Shown here: in pieces, positions 29,960 to 37,950 of the stretch
Layout of the letters: the number at the start of each line of letters is the position of its first letter
Numbering within the stretch: position 1 is the first letter of the stretch
Source of the DNA: Verrucomicrobiota bacterium
GTDB lineage: Bacteria > Verrucomicrobiota > Verrucomicrobiia > Limisphaerales > UBA9464
Reading direction: 5' to 3'
Assembly (NCBI GenBank): GCA_026397755.1
Contig: JAPLUF010000119.1
Span: 1-41,221, forward strand
DNA length: 41,221 nucleotides
The notes under the pieces: generated by a model
The model's input: the letters and a program-made list of their open reading frames with translations, nothing else
The model's database searches: none
What the model was told of the DNA's origin: nothing
Position numbers and translations under genes: made by a program

Positions 29960-31471
29960 ATGAATCCTCGGCGCCACTTCCTGAAGTCCCTAGTGACGGC
30001 TCCCGCTGTCTCCGCCTTGGCTGCCGCTCAGGCGCACGCTGCGACTACTTCTCCGAAAACCGCCCTCTCTGGAAAGCGCCCCCTGGCCTCAGGCACCCCG
30101 CGGCGCATCATCCACATGGTGGTCGATGGGATGAGCTCCGGGATCCTCGCCTGCACCAATCAGTATTCGGAGCATGTCCGAGGACGTCCCCTAACCTGGT
30201 TTCGGCTGGTAGACCAACCATCCACGCGCCAAGCGGTCATGAACGTGCGGTCGCAGAACTCGCTGGTCACCGATTCGTCGGCCTCCTCCTGCGCCTGGGG
30301 CAGTGGCGTGCGCATTCCCAACGGCAAGGTCAACCAGACAAGCAAGGGTGAGAAGTTGGTCGCCCTCTACGAACTCCTCGGACAAGCGGGCTGGAAGCGG
30401 GGCTTGGTGACCACCACCGAAATCACTCACGCCACGCCGGCCGGATTCATCGCCTGCGTCAGCGCGAGGGCTAGCGGTGAAGATATCGCAGCCCAATACC
30501 TCGAGCGCCGGATCGATCTGGCGCTCGGCGGTGCGAGCAACCATTTCAGGGCCGATAAGCGCAAAGACAAACGCGATTTGCTCGGAGACTTCCGCCGCCT
30601 CGAATACGCCGTGCTCCGCTCCCCCTCGGATCTCGCCTCGGCCCCGCGCGACCAACGCTGGTTGGGAGTGTTCTCGGAAGGGCATATCCCCTACGTCGTG
30701 GACCAGCAGGGAGGCCTCACGAAAGTTGCACCTACGCCCTCGCTGGCCGCGATGACCCGGGCCGCACTCCGACGGTTCACGCACGAGGAACGGTTCATCC
30801 TTCAAGTCGAAGGAGGACGGGTGGACCACGGTTGCCACAGCAACGACGCCGCGGCGGCCGTCCACGAGATGATCGCCTTCGATCAAGCCATCGAAGTCTG
30901 CCTCGAGTTCCAGAAGGACCACCCCGACACCTTCATTCTCATTACCACCGACCACGCCACGGCCAACCCTGGACTCAACGGACTCGGGGAGACCTACGAA
31001 AAAACCAACGCCGCCTTCCACAATTTGACGAAGGTGCGTCAATCCGTCGGCGAGATCTTGAACCGCCTGCGGACCACCGAGAACCGGACCCAAGCCGCCG
31101 CGCGCCTCCAAGAATCCACCGGTTACGCGGCCAGCACCCGACGGATGGAAACGCTCGATCCGTTCCTCAAGAAAAAGGGTTACGCACTCTTCGACGCGTT
31201 CAACTCGGACACCTGCGCCTTGGGTCAAGTGTTGGCCAACCACACCGGCATCGCCTTCACTAGCGGTAATCACACCTCCGATTACGTGCCCGTGCTGGCC
31301 ATGGGACCGGGATCTGACCGAATCGAAGGATTCCTCCAGAACACCGAACTCTTCGGCCACTACCTCGACTTCGCCGGGCTCTCCTTCCGCAATATCCAAG
31401 AACCCCTGGTGGCCGGTGCCTGCCAGGCCTCACCGACTGAGAACACCGCCGAGTACTTGCGCACCGCATAG
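29960..31471 (+). CDS. Alkaline phosphatase family protein with Tat signal
   Basis: Tat motif RRHFLK; IHMVVDGMSSG, LVTDSSASSCAWGSGV, EGGRVDHGCHSNDAAAAVHEMIAFDQAIEV, ITTDHATANP, SGNHTSDYVPVLAMGPGS. Confidence 0.92.
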   Translation: MNPRRHFLKSLVTAPAVSALAAAQAHAATTSPKTALSGKRPLASGTPRRIIHMVVDGMSSGILACTNQYSEHVRGRPLTWFRLVDQPSTRQAVMNVRSQNSLVTDSSASSCAWGSGVRIPNGKVNQTSKGEKLVALYELLGQAGWKRGLVTTTEITHATPAGFIACVSARASGEDIAAQYLERRIDLALGGASNHFRADKRKDKRDLLGDFRRLEYAVLRSPSDLASAPRDQRWLGVFSEGHIPYVVDQQGGLTKVAPTPSLAAMTRAALRRFTHEERFILQVEGGRVDHGCHSNDAAAAVHEMIAFDQAIEVCLEFQKDHPDTFILITTDHATANPGLNGLGETYEKTNAAFHNLTKVRQSVGEILNRLRTTENRTQAAARLQESTGYAASTRRMETLDPFLKKKGYALFDAFNSDTCALGQVLANHTGIAFTSGNHTSDYVPVLAMGPGSDRIEGFLQNTELFGHYLDFAGLSFRNIQEPLVAGACQASPTENTAEYLRTA

Positions 31472-31552
31472 TAAACGGTATCCAACGAAGCAGAACCTTG
31501 GCGCAACTCCGAGAAACCCCGAGCGTCTCGAACTAGATCGAGTAAACACCCT

Positions 31553-33196
31553 TCACAAATCGATCCACCAGATGTGGGACATCCGGAGGAGAATTTGCAG
31601 CACAGCCAAAGCCATTGACCGTCTCCCCTGCGAAGAAGGGTTCGAGGTAGCCAGGAACTCTTGCCACGTCGAGATCTCTGGCGCGGGGATCGGCGGCATT
31701 CGATCGCCGTAATAATCCGGCTTCTCGGGATCGGTCTTGAGCAGCAGTTCTTCGTAATCGCTCAGACCGTCTTCGTCGGCATCGTAAGTGTTCACCGCCA
31801 GGCTGACTTCGTCGCTCCAAACAAACCCGTAGAGATTGGTGACGCGCACACGATACCGGCCATGAGCAAAGGCGCGTACATGTCGCAGGATCAGGCGTTC
31901 ACCGGTCTCTTGGGGTAAATTCTTTCCATTGAACTGCCACTGGTACAGCAACACGCCTGAACCCTCGCTCGCCACCTGGAACACCACCTCGGGTTCCCCC
32001 TCCGCCACCTCGATCGGAGCGGGCTGCAGTACAATGCTGGGGGGCGTCAACGGGTAGACCGTGAGGAGGGCTGACTCGCTGAAAATGGCTCCCTGAGCAT
32101 TTTGTACGAAGACTCGATAGTGCCCCCCATCGAGGGACGGCGGTACATTGCTCAAGGTCAACTCCGGGACCGTTGCTCCCGGGAGGGTCAACCCATCGCA
32201 CTGCCACTGGAAGGTGGCTGGCAGGCCTACTTGCGCTACCACTCGGAACGTCACGTCACGCCCCTTCTCCACGGATTGAGCCTGAGGCTGAACGATGAGC
32301 AACGGAGTCTTCTCAATGCCCGCAGTGTCCTGAGCGTAAAGATTCATGATCTCTTCCTGTGGCAGCGCCCGATCGAACAGTCGCAAAGTGTCGATTTCCC
32401 CCTGCAATCGCCCATTAACCGTGCCTGAAATGCCTCCCAAGGTCAGGGGTGTCTTTAGTTGCAGTGGATTCACACGAATTGGAGCAACCCCCACCGCTCG
32501 CCCATCCATCCAAAGTTGAACCACCATCCCCTTCTCATTGGTTTGTGTGGAGCGACTAAACACCACCACCACATGACGCCAGTCCTTGGGGCTTTCGGGA
32601 AAACCGAAACCCAGTTCATCCCCCACGCCACTAGAGACCATCAACCGTTTCCCATCCGTGCGAATGGAGAAACTCGACTGTTCCGGGGCAGACTCCTGGG
32701 CACAGCCCAACAGGTATCCTTGGATCGGGCAGCGTATCCACAAGGACACCGTCGTGCCGCGATACCCATTGGGACCAAATCCCGCCAGCGACGGAATGGT
32801 AATACTGACATTGCTGCCGCCCAGACTCAGGACCTGACTGGGAGCGACCTTACGCGTGGATAAAAACCGCAGAGTTCCCCCGACCGGATCACTCACCGCA
32901 TGACGCTGGAATCCGCTGACATCCTGCAAATCCCCATCGAAGGGATAATACGCCACCAGACCGAGAGGCGGAACCGAGGCAGTTGAAGCCCCCCACCCTC
33001 GGTAGGCGATCAAAAGGCCCAAGAAGATCGGAAACCACAGCCGAAGGGCCTGAAGAATAGGAACCTTCGTGGCAGAAGGTTGGGCTCTCCAAAATCGAAG
33101 GAGAACACAACTAGGATGACTGATAACGTTGGGCTTCACCGCAATACGGATTCCGTAGGGGACTCGGTCAGAAAGCGCAACCCTCCAGATTCTCAA
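31553..33196 (-). CDS. Secreted LamG-like/concanavalin lectin plus immunoglobulin-like domain protein
   Basis: GLVAYYPFDGDLQDVSGFQRHAV ... GEIDTLRLFDRALPQEEIMNLY (LamG-like), two Ig-like repeats (VQPQAQSVEKGRDVTFRVVAQVGLPATFQWQCDG; LQPAPIEVAEGEPEVVFQVASEGSGVLLYQWQFNG), YDADEDGLSDYEELLLKTDP Ca-binding-like motif. Confidence 0.85.
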   Translation of the reverse strand: MRIWRVALSDRVPYGIRIAVKPNVISHPSCVLLRFWRAQPSATKVPILQALRLWFPIFLGLLIAYRGWGASTASVPPLGLVAYYPFDGDLQDVSGFQRHAVSDPVGGTLRFLSTRKVAPSQVLSLGGSNVSITIPSLAGFGPNGYRGTTVSLWIRCPIQGYLLGCAQESAPEQSSFSIRTDGKRLMVSSGVGDELGFGFPESPKDWRHVVVVFSRSTQTNEKGMVVQLWMDGRAVGVAPIRVNPLQLKTPLTLGGISGTVNGRLQGEIDTLRLFDRALPQEEIMNLYAQDTAGIEKTPLLIVQPQAQSVEKGRDVTFRVVAQVGLPATFQWQCDGLTLPGATVPELTLSNVPPSLDGGHYRVFVQNAQGAIFSESALLTVYPLTPPSIVLQPAPIEVAEGEPEVVFQVASEGSGVLLYQWQFNGKNLPQETGERLILRHVRAFAHGRYRVRVTNLYGFVWSDEVSLAVNTYDADEDGLSDYEELLLKTDPEKPDYYGDRMPPIPAPEISTWQEFLATSNPSSQGRRSMALAVLQILLRMSHIWWIDL

Positions 33197-33276
33197 TCAC
33201 TCAACAGGATCACCCGCACAACACGGCCGCTCTTTACCCACCGAACTCATCGGAGCCCGCCAATCCAAGCATCTCA

Positions 33277-34530
33277 CTATCGCATGCGAAAGTGGCGCTC
33301 TGCGAATCCCAGGAACTGCTGCCAATCGTAGAGTTCCACCGAGTGGCCACCGGGTCGATTATGGTAAGCAATGTCCCCCTCGTTGATCGCGACCCCAACA
33401 GCAGGTGGCGTCGGAGAGTCCAAACCCTTCTTGCCGAGCAATCGGTACACCTCAGAGGCATGATGAGCTGAAAGGTACTCACCCACGGGATCCGCCCAGA
33501 GGTCCTCCACCCCGCTGGCGACATACAAGGGCCGCGGTGCGATGCACGCCAATAGCTCGTGTTGATCGACGGGCAAGTCGTCCTCATTGCGCGCAAACCG
33601 GGCCGCATTCCGGCACAACCAATACGGGAAGCGTGTGACCATTTTCTCCATGTTCTCGCCGAAACTGCGTTTCCAGAGGGCCGCTCCGGCACAACCAGAT
33701 TGCGCCGAGATCACCAATGCAAAGCGGGTGTCTTGAGCTGCCGTCCAAAGAGCGGTCTTGCCCATCTTGGAATGACCCATGATGGCCACCCGCCGGGCGT
33801 CCACATCCGGGTCCGTTTCGAGGTAGTCCATCGCCCGAGAGCCACCCCAGGCCACGGCTGAGATTACCCCCCATTCGAAGGACTTAGGGAAACTCTGGTG
33901 CTCGCGATAAAACAGCGGGTGGATTCCCTTGAGGAATTCCACCTCGTTGTGTCGAACCAGATCGGATTGAGGCACCACCACAAAACCAAATCCCCGTTGC
34001 AGCAGTTCGCCAATGGGCACTCCGTTGCGCAAGTAGCCGGGTCGATCGGGATGCGGATCATGACCGTCGTCCCGCGTGCCGGAAAAGCTGTGGAGCATGA
34101 ACACCGGAGCCGGCTTACCGCTGCCATTGGGTGTGATGACCAAAATCCGCAAATCCACCTCTCCCTTCGCATTGTGGAAGCGAAGCCGGACATCTTTTCG
34201 GGTAGCCTTTCCACCCATGAATTGCCGGTCGACCTTGAGAATTTCAGTCTGAACCTGAACTGGCACTTCCGGTGCCGGAACCACTCCGTAAACGAGGTTC
34301 CCGAAGAGCGCGATGAGTTGAGGGCGTCGAACCTGAAACCACTCCTGCGCCGTGGTGATGGGTCGACCCTCGGCCGAGACGAGTACCGGCGGCAACTGGT
34401 AGGGAGGCACCTTAGATTCGTCGCGAATGACATCCAGGTCACTGTTCTTGGGTTCCTCGGCCTGCAAAACCAGCAGGCTCATCACCACGGCACCCACCCA
34501 TCCCCAGCCACTCGATTTTCGCGGTCTCAT
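33277..34530 (-). CDS. CE15-like (glucuronoyl esterase / acetyl xylan esterase-like) alpha/beta hydrolase
   Basis: VAIMGHSKMGKTALWTAAQDTRFALVISAQSGCAGAAL, HELLACIAPRPLYVASGVEDLWADPVGEYLSA, GGHSVELYDWQQFLGFAERHF. Confidence 0.85.
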   Translation of the reverse strand: MRPRKSSGWGWVGAVVMSLLVLQAEEPKNSDLDVIRDESKVPPYQLPPVLVSAEGRPITTAQEWFQVRRPQLIALFGNLVYGVVPAPEVPVQVQTEILKVDRQFMGGKATRKDVRLRFHNAKGEVDLRILVITPNGSGKPAPVFMLHSFSGTRDDGHDPHPDRPGYLRNGVPIGELLQRGFGFVVVPQSDLVRHNEVEFLKGIHPLFYREHQSFPKSFEWGVISAVAWGGSRAMDYLETDPDVDARRVAIMGHSKMGKTALWTAAQDTRFALVISAQSGCAGAALWKRSFGENMEKMVTRFPYWLCRNAARFARNEDDLPVDQHELLACIAPRPLYVASGVEDLWADPVGEYLSAHHASEVYRLLGKKGLDSPTPPAVGVAINEGDIAYHNRPGGHSVELYDWQQFLGFAERHFRMR

Positions 34531-34600
34531 CTAATAAAAACCTTCCCTGAAAGATCTTCGCCTGTCCCGTCCAATCCCGACAGGCCGCATACATCCCTCA

Positions 34601-35052
34601 CCCGTGCCCCAACGCGGCGCCGCATACCATCGACATCCCAGTGCCCCGACGGGGCACCCCGAAAGCTAAAGGAACGCCGCATAGCGCGTCGGCCCGCCGG
34701 CGATCCTAGGGTATGCAGCGTTCCGAATTTTAATCGTCGCTGCACACAAACCTTTCGACCCCACCCGTGCCCCCCGCCATCACCGCCCTGATTTCGACCA
34801 ATACCACGGCTGTTCAACGACAATTATTCTTCTCTAGGGAAAATACTCGTCGCTGCACACGCGACACAACCTCTTGAGCCCCCGGGTTCATCCCCGTGCC
34901 CCAACGGGGCGCCGCATACCAGCCCAGGGTGAAACCCTGGGACTAGGCATTCAGAATCGGACGCGTTCTGAAGGAACGCCGCATAGCGTCTTCATCCCAG
35001 TGCCCCACCCGTGCCCGCGCCGTCACCGCCCTGATTCCGACCAATCCCACAG
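34601..35052. repeat. Mosaic of short direct repeats and hairpins between the CE15-like esterase and GNAT genes
   Basis: CCCGTGCCCCAACG(C/G)GGCGCCGCATACCA at 34601-34629 and 34893-34921; AAGGAACGCCGCATAGCG at 34669 and 34971 areas; TCGTCGCTGCACAC at 34734-34747 and 34847-34860; about 50-bp near-repeat at 34759-34809 and 35003-35052. Confidence 0.85.
34923..34941. repeat. Perfect 8-bp stem hairpin CCCAGGGT-GAA-ACCCTGGG
   Basis: Direct reading of the sequence, inside the repeat mosaic. Confidence 0.85.
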
Positions 35053-35586
35053 CACCACATCCCAGGTCAGGCCTTCGTATTCGATGGCCTGGATGACCTC
35101 GAAACCCACCTTCTGGTGCGCCTTGAGCGAACGACGATTGGCCCGCGCGATGTCGGTGACCCCGCACGGATAGCGCTCCTCTAATGACGCACGAAAAAAG
35201 GCATATAACCGATCTACCAACCCCTGCCCTCGGTAGTCCTTGTCCACACAGAGTTGACCCACCACCACGTAATCCGTTTCGGCCATCAACGTTCCTCGAT
35301 AGAAGATCTGGTCGATTTCGTCGAACAACGCCGCGATGAATGGCAACCCCGCCCGCACCTCCCGGGTGACCACCAGCGCGTAACCCACCACCCGGCCGTC
35401 GTCCACGGCGATCACCGAGGGTCGCTGCACCTGCATTTGCCGCAGGTAGGCAAAATTGTATTCCGCGATTAAGAAACCCTGTTCCTCGGCTTCGGACTCG
35501 CTCAGACACCGCTTCAGATTGCGCCGTTGCAACGCGAGGATTCCCTCCAACTCCGACGCCTCCTGAGCAAGCTTGATGCTGACCAT
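35023..35586 (-). CDS. GNAT-family N-acetyltransferase
   Basis: VVVGQLCVDKDYRGQGLVDRLYAFFRASLEERYPCGVTDIARANRRSLKAHQKVGFEVI; start at internal MVSIKLAQ (35586) preferred over 35649. Confidence 0.9.
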   Translation of the reverse strand: MVSIKLAQEASELEGILALQRRNLKRCLSESEAEEQGFLIAEYNFAYLRQMQVQRPSVIAVDDGRVVGYALVVTREVRAGLPFIAALFDEIDQIFYRGTLMAETDYVVVGQLCVDKDYRGQGLVDRLYAFFRASLEERYPCGVTDIARANRRSLKAHQKVGFEVIQAIEYEGLTWDVVLWDWSESGR

Positions 35587-35672
35587 GGTTCGAATCCGTA
35601 TTGAGGCGGCAGTGTGCACGCCTATTGCAGCGATCTTGCACCGCCTCACACCCGCTGCCTAGCGTTTGGCCC

Positions 35673-36512
35673 ATGACGCTTCTACGGTCAGGATGGATGG
35701 GTGTTTTAATGTGGCTCCTGACCGGCTGCCATTCTCACAAACATCCCGTCACACCACCCGCCCCGACGCCTCCCATGCGACTCCTCTTCGTAGGCAATAG
35801 CCTGACCTACTACAACGGCGGCCTCGAAAATCACGTCCGTCTGCTGGCCGCATCCGCAACCCCTCCTCGCATTCTTGTGGCCGATCGTGCCACGCAAGGA
35901 GGTGCCACGCTTCGCATCCTCCACGGATTGCCCGCAGTGCATGAACGCATCCAGCAAGGACACTACGATCGAGTCATCCTGCAGGACGACATCCCGGAAC
36001 TCACCGAGCACAGCATCACTGCCTTCCAGGAATACGCCCGACGCTTCGATCAAGAAATTCGATCCCATGGCGGACGCTCGGTGCTCTTCATGGCCTGGCC
36101 CTACGAACGCCTCGGTTGGATCTCACTCGAGCAAATTGCTAATGCCCACAGAACTCTGGGAGTGGAACTGAATGCGCCTGTCGCACCGGTGGGATTGGCC
36201 TTCCATCGTTCGCTGGAAGCGCGCCCCCAACTCCCCATGCTGGGCAAGGATCGCGAGCACGAAACCGTGCACGGAACCTATTTGGCCGCCTGCGTCCACT
36301 ACGCGACCCTCTTTGGCGTTTCTCCAGAAGGACTGCCCTATCGACCCGACGGGGTGTCTGCGGACGAGGCCTCATTCCTGCAATCCATCGCCTGGCAGAC
36401 GGTCCAGGCTTGGTCTCGGGGACCGTCATCGCACCGCGCGCTCAGCCCCCCCAACGTCCCACATCACCCCAGGAAAATCGCCGGCCGCATCAACCGATCG
36501 CACCCTCGATGA
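35673..36512 (+). CDS. Putative SGNH-hydrolase-like lipoprotein
   Basis: Lipobox-like LLTGCHSH; MRLLFVGNSLTYYNGG block I with GNS, VILQDDIPE, HGTYLAACVHYATLFG. ATG at 35673. Confidence 0.78.
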   Translation: MTLLRSGWMGVLMWLLTGCHSHKHPVTPPAPTPPMRLLFVGNSLTYYNGGLENHVRLLAASATPPRILVADRATQGGATLRILHGLPAVHERIQQGHYDRVILQDDIPELTEHSITAFQEYARRFDQEIRSHGGRSVLFMAWPYERLGWISLEQIANAHRTLGVELNAPVAPVGLAFHRSLEARPQLPMLGKDREHETVHGTYLAACVHYATLFGVSPEGLPYRPDGVSADEASFLQSIAWQTVQAWSRGPSSHRALSPPNVPHHPRKIAGRINRSHPR

Positions 36513-37950
36513 GCTCTCCATGAACATCAGTGAGGCGATGATCTCGCCCGCCAGAGCGGAAGGTCAGGCGACGATGATCCACCCCCATCTGATGCAACAC
36601 GGTGGCATGGAGGTCATGCACTCGGCAGATCTTGTCCACTGACCGATAACCGAACTCGTCAGTAGCGCCGATAATGGTACCACCACGGATCCCGCCGCCG
36701 GCCATCCACACCGAGAATCCAAACGGATTGTGGTCGCGACCGTTGGATCCCTGGGCAAAGGGTGTCCGCCCAAATTCACCGGACCACACGAGCAAGGTTG
36801 AATCCAACAAACCGCGCCGCTTGAGATCCAAGATCAGCGCCGTGATGGGTTGATCGACCGCCCGGGCATTGGCTTCGTGACCGGCCTTCAGATCACCGTG
36901 CTGATCCCAGCGGTCACCGATGGTCCGAGGACAAGTGACCTCGATGAACCGGACGCCCCGTTCCACCAACCGGCGCGCCAGACAACATTCGCGGGCATAA
37001 ATCCGGGTCGGCTCGAACGGGCTGTCGAATCCGTAGAGCGCTTTTGTCTCAACACTCTCCCCATCGAGCGCCGCCAGTTCAGGAACTGCGGATTGCATGC
37101 GGTAGGCCAATTCGTGATTAGCAATCGCGCTCTCGATAGCCTCGGCCCCGGTGTCATGGGCGAAGGCCGAATCCAAGCGCCCGATGAGTTGACGCTTGCG
37201 TCGCTGAACCAACTCGGAATCCCGGGGAGTGGCGTCGGCGATGGCCTCACCCCGCGGACGCAAGATAGACCCCTGATGCCGCGCCGGCAGGAATCCGGCA
37301 GAAAAACAGTCCAGCCCGCCAGGGGGCACCAGCCCACCTTCCACGACGACAAAGCCGGGCAGGTTATCATTCGCACTGCCTAGGCCGTAGGACATCCAAG
37401 CTCCCATGGACGGACGCCCAGGAATCCCAGAGCCCGTGTGCAGGAAATAATTCGCGTTGGTGTGTTCACTGAACTCGCTGGTCATCGAGCGGACCACGCA
37501 CAATTCATCAGCCACCCGCCCGAGATTCGGAAACAGCTCCGAGATGGGAATGCCCGACTGCCCGTGTTGGCTAAACTTCCAAGGCGAGGCCAGCGTGTTG
37601 CCGTTGTTGTTGAATTGCGTGGGCGCCATCGCCATCGGAAACGGCTTTCCGTGGTAATCGGCCAAACGCGGCTTTGGATCGAAGGTGTCCATTTGCGACG
37701 GACCCCCGTCCTGATAGAGAAAGATCACACTGCGAGCCCGCGCCCGGGAATGGGTCGAAGCCAAGATCCCTGAATCACGCGGCGAGCTACTGGCGCCTTC
37801 CGACCCGGCACCCGACGCGGCGCCCGTTGGCCCGAACAAACCGGCCAACGCCAATAAACCAAACCCTCCGCTGGAAGCCGCTAGCAGGTCGCGGCGACTC
37901 ATGGGCGTGGAGTGAAACCGGCCGCAATGGTGAGTCCGGGGCGTGTTCAT
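36490..37950 (-). CDS. DUF1501-domain (sulfatase-like) Tat-exported protein
   Basis: MSRRDLLAASSGGFGLLALAG Tat signal; IFLYQDGGPSQMDTFDPKPRL; LLVWSGEFGRTPFAQGSNGRDHNPFGFSVWMAGGGIRGG. Confidence 0.94.
   Translation of the reverse strand: MNTPRTHHCGRFHSTPMSRRDLLAASSGGFGLLALAGLFGPTGAASGAGSEGASSSPRDSGILASTHSRARARSVIFLYQDGGPSQMDTFDPKPRLADYHGKPFPMAMAPTQFNNNGNTLASPWKFSQHGQSGIPISELFPNLGRVADELCVVRSMTSEFSEHTNANYFLHTGSGIPGRPSMGAWMSYGLGSANDNLPGFVVVEGGLVPPGGLDCFSAGFLPARHQGSILRPRGEAIADATPRDSELVQRRKRQLIGRLDSAFAHDTGAEAIESAIANHELAYRMQSAVPELAALDGESVETKALYGFDSPFEPTRIYARECCLARRLVERGVRFIEVTCPRTIGDRWDQHGDLKAGHEANARAVDQPITALILDLKRRGLLDSTLLVWSGEFGRTPFAQGSNGRDHNPFGFSVWMAGGGIRGGTIIGATDEFGYRSVDKICRVHDLHATVLHQMGVDHRRLTFRSGGRDHRLTDVHGELIEGAIG

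Noticed and set aside
30191-31399. 402-aa minus-strand ORF opposite the alkaline phosphatase
   Set aside because: Long but explained by GC-rich codon usage on the sense strand; no recognisable motifs.
34601-35052. CRISPR-like array
   Set aside because: Repeat units differ in sequence, order and spacing, with only two copies each and no cas genes in the window.
35585-35600. tRNA T-loop-like string GGTTCGAATCC
   Set aside because: No flanking acceptor, D or anticodon arms; it sits at the GNAT start region.
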